In this document: positions 42,700-54,690 of the stretch, in pieces
Numbering within the stretch: the first letter of the stretch is position 1
How the letters are laid out: each line of letters starts with the position of its first letter
From: Saccharum officinarum
Lineage: Eukaryota; Streptophyta; Magnoliopsida; Poales; Poaceae
DNA: 64,000 nucleotides
Direction: 5' to 3'
Assembly (NCBI GenBank): GCA_020631735.1
Contig: CM036221.1
Span: forward strand, 14,117,381-14,181,380
Translations under genes and position numbers: made by a program
Notes under the pieces: model-generated
What the model was told of the DNA's origin: nothing
Databases searched by the model: none
Seen by the model: only the letters and a program-made list of their open reading frames with translations

Positions 42700-43270
42700 A
42701 TTTGATTTGATGTGATCGATCTATGCATGAACTATGAATGTGGAGGATAGATATGCAAATCCTGATCTAAAATTTATGCCTTCTTTTCATTTGTTGAGCT
42801 ATAGTCAGGCCGACAAGTTGGGCTAGCATTGCATGGCTAATCTAGCCTAGTGGTTGTGCCTATGCCCGTGGTTTGGCACAGCTCGGCTCGATTACCATGA
42901 TGACCAACCTTAGTCAAGTTGCGTCTTATAGACTGTCCATTTGGCTATCTATACATTTATAGGCTGCTCATTTAGCTATCTTTACATGCAAAAAAGGCTC
43001 ATATATGTGCATGCACGAGAGAGTTGTCGCAATGCCGCTACTACCATGCTACCAGACACTGTAATTCGACAGGCAGCTAGGAAGGGAATCTATCACTCAT
43101 GCTTCTCATCACAGACGACAGGTGCATGAGTACACATGAGCGGAGCAACTACATCTACATGTGAATCCGTGGACGATCAATGAACCGATGGACAATGGCA
43201 AACAAGAGCCCGATCGATCGATCCTATGGCAATCATATAGGATAAGTACATACGTACGTAAATAGTACAC
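42700..43270. other. Unique-looking intergenic stretch
   Basis: No gene or repeat end is recognised. It contains two related CTATCTATACATTTATAGGCTGCTCATTTAGCTATC pieces near 42944-42986 and a GATCGATCGATC run at 43213. Confidence 0.4.
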
Positions 43271-43876
43271 ACTACTACAGAAAACTTAACCGAGACGGGC
43301 AAAATCGCGTAACCGAGGTGGTTTTTCCACCAAAAGGTCACGGTTAATTGTGCCTTAATGGAGGTGGTTGTCCGAGGCGGTTGGGTTAAGAAAACTACCT
43401 CGGTTAATAGAATTTAAAAAAATAACAAAAGCCCAAGCGAGCCCAATCGAGCCTATCATCGAGCCCAGTCGAGCCCGCTTGGACGCCGATCCTACTCACG
43501 CTGTCGGACCACCACCGGATCTGGATGTGGAGGTAGGAGTGGTCTCACGTGCCGCTCCGCCACCAGATCCGCCTTGGGGCCACCGGGATCTGCCTTCCTG
43601 CATGGCCATCGCCGGATCCGGCCTCCCAACACCATCTCTAGCCAGTTCCAGCCTCCCTGCGCCGCCCCCACCGGATCCTCCTTGGGGCCATCGGGATCCG
43701 TCTTCCTATGCCGCCGTCAAGGGCTCCTACGTCGGCCCCCGTCGGATTCGCCTTGGGGCTGCCATAGAGGGCTCTCTGTGTTGCCCCCAACCGGATCCTC
43801 TCCCCTACACCACCTCAACCAGATCTGCCCCCCTGTGCCGCCCCCATCTAGAGAGGGAGGGAGGAGCGCCACCGTG
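43271..43876 (+). mobile_element. CACTA/Spm terminus with subterminal repeats (fragment)
   Basis: CACTACTACAGAAAACTTAACC is a classic CACTA end, followed by CGAGACGGGC, ACCGAGGTGG, GGAGGTGGTT and CGAGGCGGTT units in both orientations. Beyond 43420 come repeated GAGCCCARTCGAGCC and CCGGATCCGCCTTGGGGCCA units of the element body. The open frame there has no recognisable domain. It is cut at 43876 by an inverted Maximus-type LTR. The same subterminal sequence recurs at 55887-56016. Confidence 0.75.
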
Positions 43877-45512
43877 TGAGAGGTCCTTATTTGGTTTTGG
43901 TAATTGAGTGACAACCTTAGGTGGACTAATTGTGTTTGAAGTGAGATACACAGGTAATTAGTTCACAGGTACATGTGTGTGAGCAATAGTTGCCATGAAG
44001 GTGAAATGACTCAAAAATATTGCAAAGCTCACACATGTGATGAAGGAGCTCATTGCATATGAGACATGACATGGAGTCATGTGATCAAGGTGGAGAAGAT
44101 CAAGACATGATTTGGCGCCGATGGACTGAGGCAACGGTGAAGAGCAAGTGAAGTCAAGATCGATGAACCAATATGGTCACATGATGATATGAGGTGGATC
44201 ATATCATTTGGTGATATGGTTGGTGCATGTGTTGCATCAACATTAGAGGAGATGGAATGGAATGCTCAAGACAAAGGTATAACCTATAGGGCATTTCATT
44301 TCACCGGTCATAGGTGTGTAGAGAAGTTTATGACTGGGTTTAGGATAGATGACCGTACTATCAAGAGGGGCAAACTTGTTTGCATATCGGTCATCTAGTG
44401 CCACTTGAGCGATCTAACTTTGCATACGTGTTAGGATCAAGTGGCGATGTAAATTGAGTGGCTAACTCCTTAAAAATGATTGTAAAAATACTAACACACA
44501 TACACATGGTGGTGTACACTTGGTGGTGTTGGCACATTTGCAAAGGAGGAGAAGTTAGAGTTGTGGATCAACTTAGCGAAGAAACAGAGGCGAAAAGTGG
44601 TCATTGGAGGTGACCGGACGCTGGCTCCGAGGGGACCTACGCATCCGGTCATGCTCTGCAGTGAAGAGCGTGGCGTCGGTCTCTGACCGGACGCTAGCTC
44701 AAGTTGTGACCTGACGCTATGGTGGCGAGTCCGGTCGCATGTGACGTATGGTGATGTAGCACGGGTAGCTGAGGCAGCGAGGACCTGACACTCTGCTACG
44801 TTCGGTCAGGGAGGACCTGACGTGCCTAGTCGTGTTTTAGCCCCCTTGGGAACTCTCTGTTCGTGACCGGACTCGGTGGCTCGTGCGTCCGATCATTTCA
44901 TGGTTGCTGCGTCCGATTGTGCAGAGCTGTGGCGCAAAGAGGATCAGATTCAGGCACCTACGCGTCTGGTCTCAGTGTAGTGGTGTGTTTGGTCGTTCTT
45001 TTGACCATTGGCACACTTGCTAGCCATTGGAGATCGATGCTCAACATTTGAAGGAGGCGACACGTGGACGCATCCGGATGACCAGACTCTATCGGGTACG
45101 TCTGGTCATTATGGACAGGCGCGTCCGGTCACCTCGCAGAAAACCCAGTGAAGGGGTAACAGCTCTTTTTAGCCCTTGGGGCTATAAATAGAAGTGTTGG
45201 TCGGCCTTTGGCTGAGAGCTGAGCACCCTTGAGCCTTGGTGGCTTGTGTAGGTGTGCTTGGGAGCCCTCTAACTCACTCTTGCTTGAAAGTGTTCATCCG
45301 ATTGAGTGAGTGAGCAATTCTAGTGCGATTGCATCATGAGGTTGCATCAAGTGGCACTAGGTGATCGAGTTGCAAGCTGGTGGTGCTTGTTACTCTTAGA
45401 TGTGGCCACCTCCTAGACGGCTTGGTGGCTTATGACTCAGTTGAAGCACGCGAGAAGATTGTACGGTGCTCCGGAGGAGGATTTATGAGGGGGATTGTGC
45501 TTTCCCCGTGGG
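43877..45512 (-). repeat. Maximus-type LTR fragment, inverted relative to the solo LTR
   Basis: It starts TGAGAGGTCCTTATTTGGTTTTGG, the inverse of the LTR 3' end. It then follows the inverse of the 24329-26642 LTR through the GTGTGTGTTAGTATTTT, CACCAAGTGTACACC, CCGGAC-rich and GTGGCCACCTCC blocks, up to about the inverse of position 24950. The remainder of the LTR is missing beyond the CACTA end at 45513. It is clearly more diverged than the solo LTR. Confidence 0.8.
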
Positions 45513-46129
45513 CACTAGTACAGAAAACTTATTGGAGGCAGGCACTTTTGGTTATTGGAGGCGGGCAAAGGCAACCACCTCCAATCAAAGGTCATGGTTA
45601 ATCATGACTGATTGGAGGTGGTCGCCAGTGCCTAGCTCCATTAAAACTTAACAGAGGCGGGCGCCATAAGGAAACCGCCTCCGTTAATCGCCATAACGGA
45701 GGCGAGCCCTCCATTAAGATTTTAATGGAGGTGGGCACCCTAAGTGGCCTGCCTGCATTAAGATTTTAATGGAAGCGGCGAGCTGCTTTAATTTGCCCAC
45801 CACTGTTATTTATTTCCCATTTAATTAAAAAAAAGCTTCTGCAATTTGGATTTGGATTTGAATTTCAATTTCAATTTCAATTATATTTTCACAGATCGAA
45901 CACATAAAAGTAGACATATATAAACACATATTACGCACCATAAACATATAACACATTCTCATTAGTGTCGTCCATTGTCTACCATGCATGCAACATCATC
46001 TAAGTTAGAAGTTAGAAGCAGATGTATGAGAAACTAAGGTCTACAACACCAAAGTCCTGCTATCATTTCCTGGAAAAGAGGTCTGGCAATAGGTAATCAG
46101 TGAGGTTTAGCCCCCCTTGCTCTAGTTTC

Positions 46130-46370
46130 TGATTTTCTTATATTTTTCATTCATAGCTAGGTCGCTTTCCGTGTGGAAGAACGGCGGTCGCCCTTCATGC
46201 GCGGACTCTGTGACAAACTTACAATTGTCGGTGACTGTTTGTTTGAAATTTTGGTCGACCTTCTCCTTTTGCCACCAACCTTGTGCTTTCTTGAGCTACC
46301 GCCAGCTGCTACTAAATCTGGTGCACGTCCTCAGGTACTCGCAAACATAGAATCCACACATAACTGAACT
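46130..46370 (-). pseudogene. Possible C-terminal exon of a CACTA-associated Ulp1-like protease
   Basis: On the minus strand the reading VCEYLRTCTRFSSSWR, KKAQGWWQKEKVDQNF and later FHTESDLA resembles the end of Ulp1/C48-type domains carried by many grass CACTA elements. The catalytic Cys-containing segment just upstream is not seen. Identification is from memory of the family style and is weak. Confidence 0.35.
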
Positions 46371-46409
46371 AAAGGGTTGTTTGGTGCACTGCAAGATATA
46401 TAGTACACA

Positions 46410-46620
46410 ATCATTAGAGCAGTAAGTAGTAGTAGTAAGTAATATAATAGTACTAAGTAGTAGTAGCAAGTAGAAGTAGTAAGTAGTAGCAAGCAGTAAC
46501 TAGTAAGTATTGTAGTAAGTATAGTACCAAGTAGTACTAAGTAGTACTAAGTAGTAGCAGCAAGTAGTACTAAGTAGTGTAGCTGTAAGTATTAAGTAGT
46601 AAGTAGTGTAGGAAGTACAA
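46410..46620. repeat. AGT-rich simple repeat
   Basis: Imperfect AGTAGTAGTAAGTA-type units cover about 200 bases. Similar tracts at 54500-54690 and 56090-56350 suggest a shared property of the surrounding CACTA element. Confidence 0.8.
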
Positions 46621-46668
46621 CTTTTCATATACTTACCAGGAATTCACGCCTGATTTTCAGTTTTGTGC

Positions 46669-46673
46669 CATTC
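46669..46673. repeat. 5-bp target site duplication CATTC
   Basis: CATTC directly precedes TGTGGCAG at 46674 and recurs at 50701-50705 directly after GATGTTACA. Confidence 0.88.
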
Positions 46674-49600
46674 TGTGGCAGAACCTCCTAAATTATATGG
46701 CCCACATGCACCTGTTATTATCCCAAAGACCTCTGATGGCTATGCATGTGTTCCAGATAACTTAAAAAGTCTGTCGGGTGTCCTCGGGAAACCCGAATCA
46801 TCCACGATCTTTCGAGCAGGATCACATTACAGAGGTATTGCAGTATTACAACAGTTTATATAATAAATTACATCAGAGTAAAAGTGCAAAAGTCTTACAT
46901 AACATAAGTTTACAAACCATTTGTTCTAAATCTTACAAACCTTAATTTTAGTTATTACAACCATACTAGTGGAGTAACATTAGTAACTTTATTACAGATC
47001 ACCAAAACGGAGTACCCTGCCCAAGAGCCAAATACACTACTCCTCGTTGCTTACCGCAAAGACTGTCATGTAGCAGGGTCCGAAACACACCTGCTCATGA
47101 GACGTACCTGCAACAAGGGTTTAACAAACCCTGAGTACAAAAATACTCAACAAGACTTAACAGACAAAAAGGGAGGAGAAGACTCAGGAATGCAGGCTTA
47201 GGGGAATCAAGGTGAGGTTCCAGCTAGAATCAAAGTTCTTTTGCATAAAAGCTACTAGCAATGGGTCCTTAAGATCATTGTTTTAACTCATCAGTAAACA
47301 TTAGTCGAATCTAAATGATCCTATTCTAGATCAAGTAACTCATACAACTTTTTTCTTAAACCTTAACCAATGTTCCACTTGTTATCTACGATGATGAACA
47401 GAGAATCGAGTCTCCATATCCGAAGAGCAATGATGATTCGAATCGATTATACCCAGCTGGGGATTCCTAACCACATGACATATGTAGGACTCTAACCTAG
47501 ATATATCAACCTTCACCCAAATTCTCCAAAACGTGACTAGGTCCAGCGCCACCTGAGAGTACAGTACACGTCCAATCCAGCCCTTGGCCACGATGGTACA
47601 CACTACTCTCGCCATCTCTCCACTCCCAGTGCGCGGTTGGCCATTCACATGATAGAATTACCAAGGTCTTAGGCTTACCAGAGCATGTGGCCAGTTGCAA
47701 AGTCTCGACGCACACAATTCAATCAATGGTACGGTCCTTAATCGACACAGGCGAAAACACTATATTGAGACTCTTTTCCAATGCAAGTTACCCGTCCGGC
47801 CTCAATTCATTATCATGTCTCATTATCCAATAGGTGATGCCAACTTTAATCATTTGGAAATATTTCCTTTTAAAGCCTATCTCATTAAGCAAGGTTAAGC
47901 ATATCTAAGCCTTTTCAAATAAAAACAGGTATCAAGGATGATATTGAGTAATCAAGGTTGGTAATGCATCAATTAGGATATCACTCAACTCCTAATCACC
48001 TAATGCAACATTTCATAAGCTTAAGTGACATAAGATTCGTAAATCACAAGGTAGGGTTTAATGCATCCGAGGCTTGCCTTGGTCAACGGAAATCTCAGGT
48101 TCAGGGTCAGTCCCACAGATGTCGAATCCAACCTCTACTGGTGACTGTCCCACAGACAACGTTTACCTCCTTGTTCAACATGAAGAAGTAATAAACATGA
48201 TGCTTGATGATGGTATGACCAGATTAAGAACTTGAGTACAACTTTCCTTCATGGTACAGTTGCAAGCCAACAAAACCCACTAACTAAGTTCATTAGGGTT
48301 TCGACAAGTTTTATTTCACATGAAATGTCATTAGGGTTCACTAATTACATGTTAAACATGAGCTCAAACAATAAAGTAACATGCTAAGGATCATCATGTG
48401 TTAATGACCCAAGGTCAACAATCAATTCCAAAGTCAAACTAAACCCTAAGTCATTAAGGTTAATTGCTTGGTTAATTAATGAATTAATTAAGCATAAAAT
48501 TAAGTATAAAATCAACTTTGTCCAATTGAGCCCAAAATTTTTACTTAAGTTGCTTACATCATGACTAAGTGGCAAGACAAATTTTATAATTTTTGGACAA
48601 TTATTTTAGCCTAGAAAAATAATAGAAGTTGCATTTATCAATTAAAAGAGCTAATTTTTACTCATAGGAAAAGTACTGAAATTGACCGGTTCATATTTTT
48701 CCTAAATAGAGTATAGCATGAAAAGGCCACACACAAAATTTTATATTTTTACCATGCTTCTAGAATTAAATATGAATTAACAAACTTAGGATTGAAATTT
48801 ATTTTCTAGAAGACATAAAATCCTTTTCAGAGCAAAACCGTTTCTCACCCAACTCCCTCCTTACCCACGGTCATTGACCAATGGGGCCCGGGTCAAACCC
48901 CGACCCAGCCTAGCTTGACCGCGACACGCCGACGGGTAAGCCGAAGAGCTCACCGGTGGCGCGTCGACTGGCGGCGAGGACTTCACCATTGTGCTCCCCA
49001 GAAGCTCCCGCACACACCCACGCTACTGGTTAAACGTCTCAGGCTTCTTAGCAAACCCGATGTCGACCAAGGCGTCTCGGTGGTGCGATGCATGGCAACG
49101 CGGGTGTGGACATGGTGCTCCAGCACGAGCTCAGCCGAGATAGATTCAGGTAAGCATCAGGGGGTGATGAGTAGATGAAAATGATAGGAGATGGGGTAGG
49201 GAATGCTTAGGTGGAGCCTGGCCACGGTGGACACGGTCACGGCAGTGCCCTAGACCGACCGTGAGGAAGATGGTGGTGCTCAGCTGCTCCGGGAGGCTAG
49301 AGGCAAGGCAAGCGGCTCTGGGAGATGCGCAAGGATGCGGCAGAGCCTGGTGCAGGGGAAATTGGATGGAGATAGAGCACACGCGATGAATTTCACCGGC
49401 GAGAAAGGTGCGGCCAGCGAGGGCGATGCATCTACAACGGCAACTGGTGCAGGGGATGGTTGCAGTGGCAAGAGGTGGTGGGAGCGAGTCACTGAGGTGC
49501 GCCAGAAACAGGCAAAGTCATGCGTGCGAGCTATTGGGCTATGGTGATAAGGCGACGATGAATTTCGCTGGCAGGTGAGCTATGGGTGTGTGGTGGCAGT

Positions 49601-50700
49601 GAAACAGGGGAAGGAGATGACGGTTGGTGGCTTGGTCCAGATAAGAGCGGGCGAGGTGGCAACTCTATGCCAGCAGCTGCTTGAGCTTGGCCACACAAGC
49701 ACGTGCATGTCCGTGGGTGGAGAAGCGGTGCGGGGAAGCGGCGGTGGTTGCCGGAGCAAGTAGGCAGACAGGACACAACGAGCACTGTAGATGACTGACA
49801 GCGCCACTTCTGTGCTCTCTAACTTCTGATTTCTCTATTAAACTCAACAAGCACCCTTAAACAAAGTTGTTCCCTAAACTAAAATCTACAACTTTGGTTA
49901 AAGGCACAAGACCCAGAACTTGATAGTTTGAAAGATTTTGAATTCCAAAATAGGGTACAGTGAAACTGGAAAGTGAATGCAGCTTCAGGTTTTGAAACCT
50001 ATTTTTCTAAAGCAAATTTAGGAATTAATTAGTGAACAATTATCAATCAAACATATCAACTAAGTGTACATCATCATAATTCAAGTATAGGACCAATCAA
50101 AGCAAGAAAAGATAGACACATTTTAGTTATGCAAAATCATTTAATTAAACCCCAAAGATTGAACTTGGTAACTAAATTTCAGGGACTTAACCAACAAGCT
50201 AAGTGTGAGGCTCTAGTTACATAATTCAATTTTTGAGTTCAAAATTAAGCATGTGTGATCTGAAAACACTCCTCAACTTTGCTTCCATGTTAAAGAACAT
50301 ATTTTAAACAACAAAGTTTATTTAAACAAAACTTTTATTTGTTTAAACCAATTCACATATATAAAATAACTAAGTACCCTAATCAACATTAATGACATCA
50401 TTTCATGTAAATTGTAAAACCTCACATATGAAACATATCTTATGTACATGGCATGACTGAAACATAGCATGGGCACATTTATGAAACACTACAAGGCAAC
50501 ACATGAAACAAGGCATATGCAACATAGTCATGCCATTAAGGAAACATTCATTGCTTTAATGAAACATTACTATGCAACATAAGAAACATGTGATTGCTAT
50601 AATTGAAACATAGGGTGCATTTATGCAACAATGTTGTATGATTATGCAAGATGATGCTCATGACCAAGTTTTAGTTACTTTTAACATCTGGGATGTTACA
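46674..50700 (-). mobile_element. 4.0-kb solo LTR or LTR-only element (Tekay/Del-like Gypsy)
   Basis: On the minus strand it starts TGTAACATCCCAGATG at 50700 and ends CTGCCACA at 46674, giving TG...CA ends with CATTC duplicated on both sides. The TGTAACAYCC start is that of Del/Tekay-type LTRs, and the other end carries CCCGAATCATCCACGATCTT, a motif I associate with such grass LTRs. No gag or pol motif is present in 4027 bp, and I found no internal second LTR. It is therefore a long solo LTR or an LTR pair too diverged to see. A GC-rich part at 48900-49800 gives open frames without domains. Confidence 0.8.
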
Positions 50701-53700
50701 CATTCTTCATCTTTTTTTCTCAGATCTGCGATCATAGCACTCGGGATCTTGCACGCACTTCTCATAAGTGTTGTATGAAAAGTCATAGTGTCAGCGACAA
50801 TTAATTTGAACACATATGTTAACTGTAAATGAGTAAGTATCATCACTTATTATCTCAAACATCCCTCAAAATCCTTGTAGCCTGCTTTGTTTGTATCCCG
50901 AAGAGAGTCAAACATGCAGGCCCTTCCATCTCGAGGATAGATTATGAAAGCAAACCAGTGGCCCATGATGCCCTTCCACCACCATTCACACAATATAGAA
51001 TTGACATGCTCAAATATGACAAGTCATGATCCCATGAGCTATATATATATTGACTTACCCGAACTGGTGGGCGGCAATGATACACCCATTTCCCTTGATC
51101 TTCATGGCGCGAAGCATGTACATTGACGCCCGATACTTATACTCAATCTTCGCATCTATCTGGTATTGCTTTCTCTCCTCCTCATTCAACTTCACTAGGT
51201 TGTCACTATGGTCGGGTATATCATAACCCACGATGGGTCTCTCAGTAATAAACATCGGATTGAGATAGATAATATCCTTACCAAATTCTTTGCTTACATA
51301 GGCTTGCATCTTGCAAGGAGAAGCCGTCATGGCATTATTTGTATATTTTTCCTAAAGTACCTCCAACGATGCAGTGGTGTCAAAGCCGTAACTAACTTAC
51401 ATGGCAAACATGGTGACTTGTTGTATGTCAAGGTCCTTTTGCCTCAATAATCTATGCATGTCATGGAAATCTACGATGACTTCACCATCCTTCTCCATGT
51501 GGAAGAGGTCCGCTGGAATCTTGATGAGAAAGTTATGCAAGCCAACTTTCGCCGCTTCCATGTACCAGATGTGGAACCTCCTTACCTCCCACCTCTCTAC
51601 AACAAGGTCACCCAAGGTCAACATGAACTTGCCATGCACATAGTTTTCGAGGCAATCATCTGACCGACCCTAGATCTGTGGTGGTGTTTTTGGCATGTGA
51701 CATGTACTGGGGCTTAAGATGTTAGCGACTAGAAAGCATATAACATCTCCAATTGAATTATAGAGTATGACTATGTTTGAGGGTAGCAAACCTTTCAAAC
51801 GTAGTTAAGCAGGGGTACTTGTCGGCTATTTGATAGGTTGCCCAACTCATCTTGGTGTGGTTGCAAGGTATGGCTTCCTCTTCCTCTTCATCTGCAGACT
51901 TCCTCGATGGGGGAGGACATTGGCCTGAGCCCTTGTTCGAACCACTTGCAGACGGTGGTGTCACATCACCCGATGCTGCCCCTGTGTCTCCATGTGCACT
52001 GCTCTTGTCGGTAGGTGGACTATCTCAAGGACTATTGGCTGGGCCGTTGGCATTGTCATTGCCATTGCCGCCGTTGTCATCATCGTCGTCGTCAGGGTCG
52101 TCGCCCGGTGGGGACGAGGATGGGTGCGAGGGCTGTGACAATGGCGTCGGCATCTCCAGCACAATATTTGCCTTGTTCCATAGCACTTGCAAGCCCAATG
52201 TACCACCGAGCAACCTAGTTCCATCATCCGTTGGAATGTCGATTTCTTCCTAGTCGTACTAGTCATTCGTCCACAGCACGTCCACCCTTGCATAATCGGG
52301 CGTGATGGGCCTGCCATTGTACATGGCACCGCTATCTGGTGGCAGTGTCATTCCTTGGGCCACTGACTTCTTCCTCCTAAACCTGTCGAAGGGCATATCG
52401 AGTGTGCATAATGTTCTTTCCATGATGTCATCGACCGGGTACCTTTGGAGTTGTCCAGTACCCGGCACCAGCTGCCCTTGTACATCGGATGGACCCTCTT
52501 GTAGCAGCACGCCATCCTGGTGAAACATCTTCCTCCTCATCTCCACAATCTTGGGGTCGGTGCTCATGAATGCGTCTAATACGGACTTGTTGATCATCTC
52601 CTGCATTGCCTCATCTCTGCCTTTCTGGATGAGCCCTTCCTTATACCTCTCCCTCATGTGGTAAGTGCTGGCATCGGATTGCCATGAATCCACGGTCTTT
52701 CAGCTCTTCCTTGAGGCTAGGCCACGGACGTGGCCACGGTGCTTGGGGTTTCCTAACACCATGGTTAGTATGTCCCTCTCTCTGTGAGGCTCGAACTCCC
52801 CGCTCTTGGTGGCTGCAGTGACGTCCAAGATCCTCTTTTCTGCCTCCTCGATATGCGGCTTGTTGAACTTTGTCTTGTCCTCCTTTAGCTTTTTTGGCTC
52901 GTGGCCTTTGAGGAAGTCTCATGACCTCAAATCACAATCTTCGTATGGATCTGGCAGCCTAGCCACAGCTAAAGCCCTTTCTTCTGCCCTCCACCTCGGC
53001 CTCTTACCGGCATACCCTATCATGCCCATGTGGTGGTGGTGCTAGTTCCGCTTAGCAAGCTCGGAGAACTACTCGCTCTTTAGCTTTGCTTCTGGGGTTT
53101 GTTTCTGCTTGATGAATTCTTCATAAACTTCAGGCAAGACATAGTTGTAATGGGCACAGGGTGACCTCCCTTTCTGCACAAACTCCTTGTTGATCTTGTA
53201 CCTGAAGTTTCAAAGCGCCTTTCCTGCAATGGCCATGACATGCTCCTTGCACTTCTCCATATCAGAGTCCTTTGGATACATGAAGCGCTTTAGCATCTCG
53301 TCCCACACGTACTTCTTGAGTCTTGCTAGGACGTCCTTCCAATTCTCATAGGTGATCTCAACCTTCTCTCTGACTAAAATTGAGCACAGTTTGCTAAACT
53401 TTCCAAGGACCTCTATTGGTAGCAAGGGCTCTCCCTAAGGCCCCACTTGGGCTATCACGTGCACATCATCATGCTTCTTGTGCCTTCCATGTTGGCCCCT
53501 TGCCCGATCGGCTTGTCACCGGTAGTTGCGGTTGCAAAGGTTGCCGTGGAGGGAGCTGGTGCTTCCGTCTAGGCCCTTTCTTCTTCTAACTATTGATCCA
53601 TGGCAAACTCCAGATTCTAAGGCACCAATGGTATCTATCGAGGGCAAAGACTCGTGTTAGCTACATACCAAACATTGTGGTAATAATGAACATGATCACT

Positions 53701-53962
53701 GATGCGCAAGTACCTCGAGCCTTGGTGTTCTTGTATCCTCATCCGAAGGCTGCTTGCCACAAGCTTTTGCCTCTTCCGTCAGATCAAAATCAGGATCATC
53801 TTCTTCCTCTCCACGAACTTTCTTCATCGACCTCGGTGTCAACTCTTTGCTCTCGTATGACATGCTCTCGTCTAAGCCTGAGCCATCTGATGATGACCCT
53901 TTGTCACTATCATCAGGGGTAGCCTCACGCCACTCGCGCTTAGCCTCCGATTGTTCAGCCAT
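50701..53962 (-). pseudogene. CACTA second gene (Transposase_24-type, TNPA-like region with Ulp1-like tail)
   Basis: The probable start is ATG 53962 (MAEQSEAKREWREATPDDSD), an acidic serine-rich N-terminus. A splice donor GTACTTGCG follows at about 53711. Downstream come FSKLCSILVREKVEITYENW, KKYVWDEMLKRFMYPKDSD, RSPCAHYNYVLPEVYEEF and DSWQSDASTYHMRERYKEGL, which have the layout of the PF03004 plant transposase family of En/Spm elements. Further down, FLIKIPADLFHMEKDGEVIV and LRQKDLDIQQVTMFA match the N-terminal part of the CACTA-associated Ulp1-like region. In-frame stops (several in 53430-53600) and frame changes show decay. The 46674-50700 LTR interrupts its downstream end. Confidence 0.7.
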
Positions 53963-54489
53963 TCGAACCTAAGAATTAGGTTATCATCACCAATTCTAGT
54001 TTATACAGAAAGATACAAATGTATGAAATACAGAAAGAATCATTTGCATATATAGTTGGCTCATATTTGCCCCATTGTCATCGCATTGCTTATAAATTGG
54101 TTGCTTGTATACGCCATCCTAGTTTATAGCATCTTACATGTAGGGGGCATTTGATCATCATTGTCGCTGCCTCAGCATAAAAGGTTTCACATCATTGCAT
54201 ATGCCAATGCCTCAAACACTTTTTTAGAAATTTGAAAAAGGTCATCATTGCATATGCCAGAGAAGCTCAAACAGTCGGTAGTACAGAAAACTTAATGTAG
54301 GCGGGCAAAAATAATTAACTCAGTCGGTAGTACTACTGCCTTAGCATATATTTAGCGAAGTTTACACTTTTCATCATTGCATATGCCATAGAAAAGAGTA
54401 CATACTGCATATGCCAGTAGGGAAAAATATTCAGCAACGCATTTCTCCATAGACATCTGAGGCCATGAGAAGAGCAGCAGCCTGAGCAA
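53963..54489. other. Putative 5' region or intron of the CACTA gene
   Basis: No coding motif is seen. CATCATTGCATATGCCA recurs at about 54192, 54244 and 54373. A piece reading CGGTAGTACAGAAAACTTAATGTAGGCGGGC at 54275-54305 resembles a damaged CACTA end with its first subterminal unit. Confidence 0.45.
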
Positions 54490-54690
54490 AATGCAAGCCT
54501 AGGTAGTAGAGAGTAGGAGTAAGTAGTAAGTAGGAGTATAGGAGGAGTATAGGACAATAGTAGTAGAAAGTAGTATAGGACAGTAGTAGTAGAGAGTAGT
54601 ATAGGACAGTAGTAGTAGAGAGTAGTATAGGACATTAGTAGTAGAGAGTAGTATAGGACAATAGTAGTAGAGAGTAGTATAGGACATGCT
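54490..54690. repeat. Tandem repeat of a 29-bp AGTAGTAGAGAGTAGTATAGGAC unit
   Basis: About five units of GACARTAGTAGTAGAGAGTAGTATAG lie between 54550 and 54690, grading into (AGT)n on the left. The minus-strand translation (YYYCPILLSTT repeats) is an artefact. Confidence 0.85.

Larger units (their letters stand above)
45513..46673. mobile_element. Second CACTA/Spm terminus and 3' part
   Basis: CACTAGTACAGAAAACTTATTGG is followed by repeated GGAGGCGGGC/GGAGGTGGTC and TTAATGGAGG units to about 45790. After AT-rich sequence and an (AGT)n-like tract (46410-46620), minus-strand coding-like DNA appears. This may be the 3' terminus of the element whose minus-strand genes lie at 50701-57926, but the link is inferred from order and orientation only. 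Confidence 0.65.

Noticed and set aside
43368..43907. Pro-rich 179-codon open frame in the CACTA fragment
   Set aside because: It is made of degenerate CCGGATCCGCCTTGGGG repeats and runs through the LTR boundary at 43877, so it is not a single gene.
45506..45510. CCGTG at 45506-45510 taken as the target duplication partner of CCGTG at 43872-43876 around the inverted LTR
   Set aside because: The right-hand CCGTG is internal LTR sequence (it aligns with the CCCCGG block near 24950), and the LTR end is missing there, so the match is probably chance.
54534..54690. Tyr/Leu-rich minus-strand open frames (YYYCPILLSTT repeats)
   Set aside because: They are translations of the 29-bp AGTAGTAGAGAGT tandem repeat.
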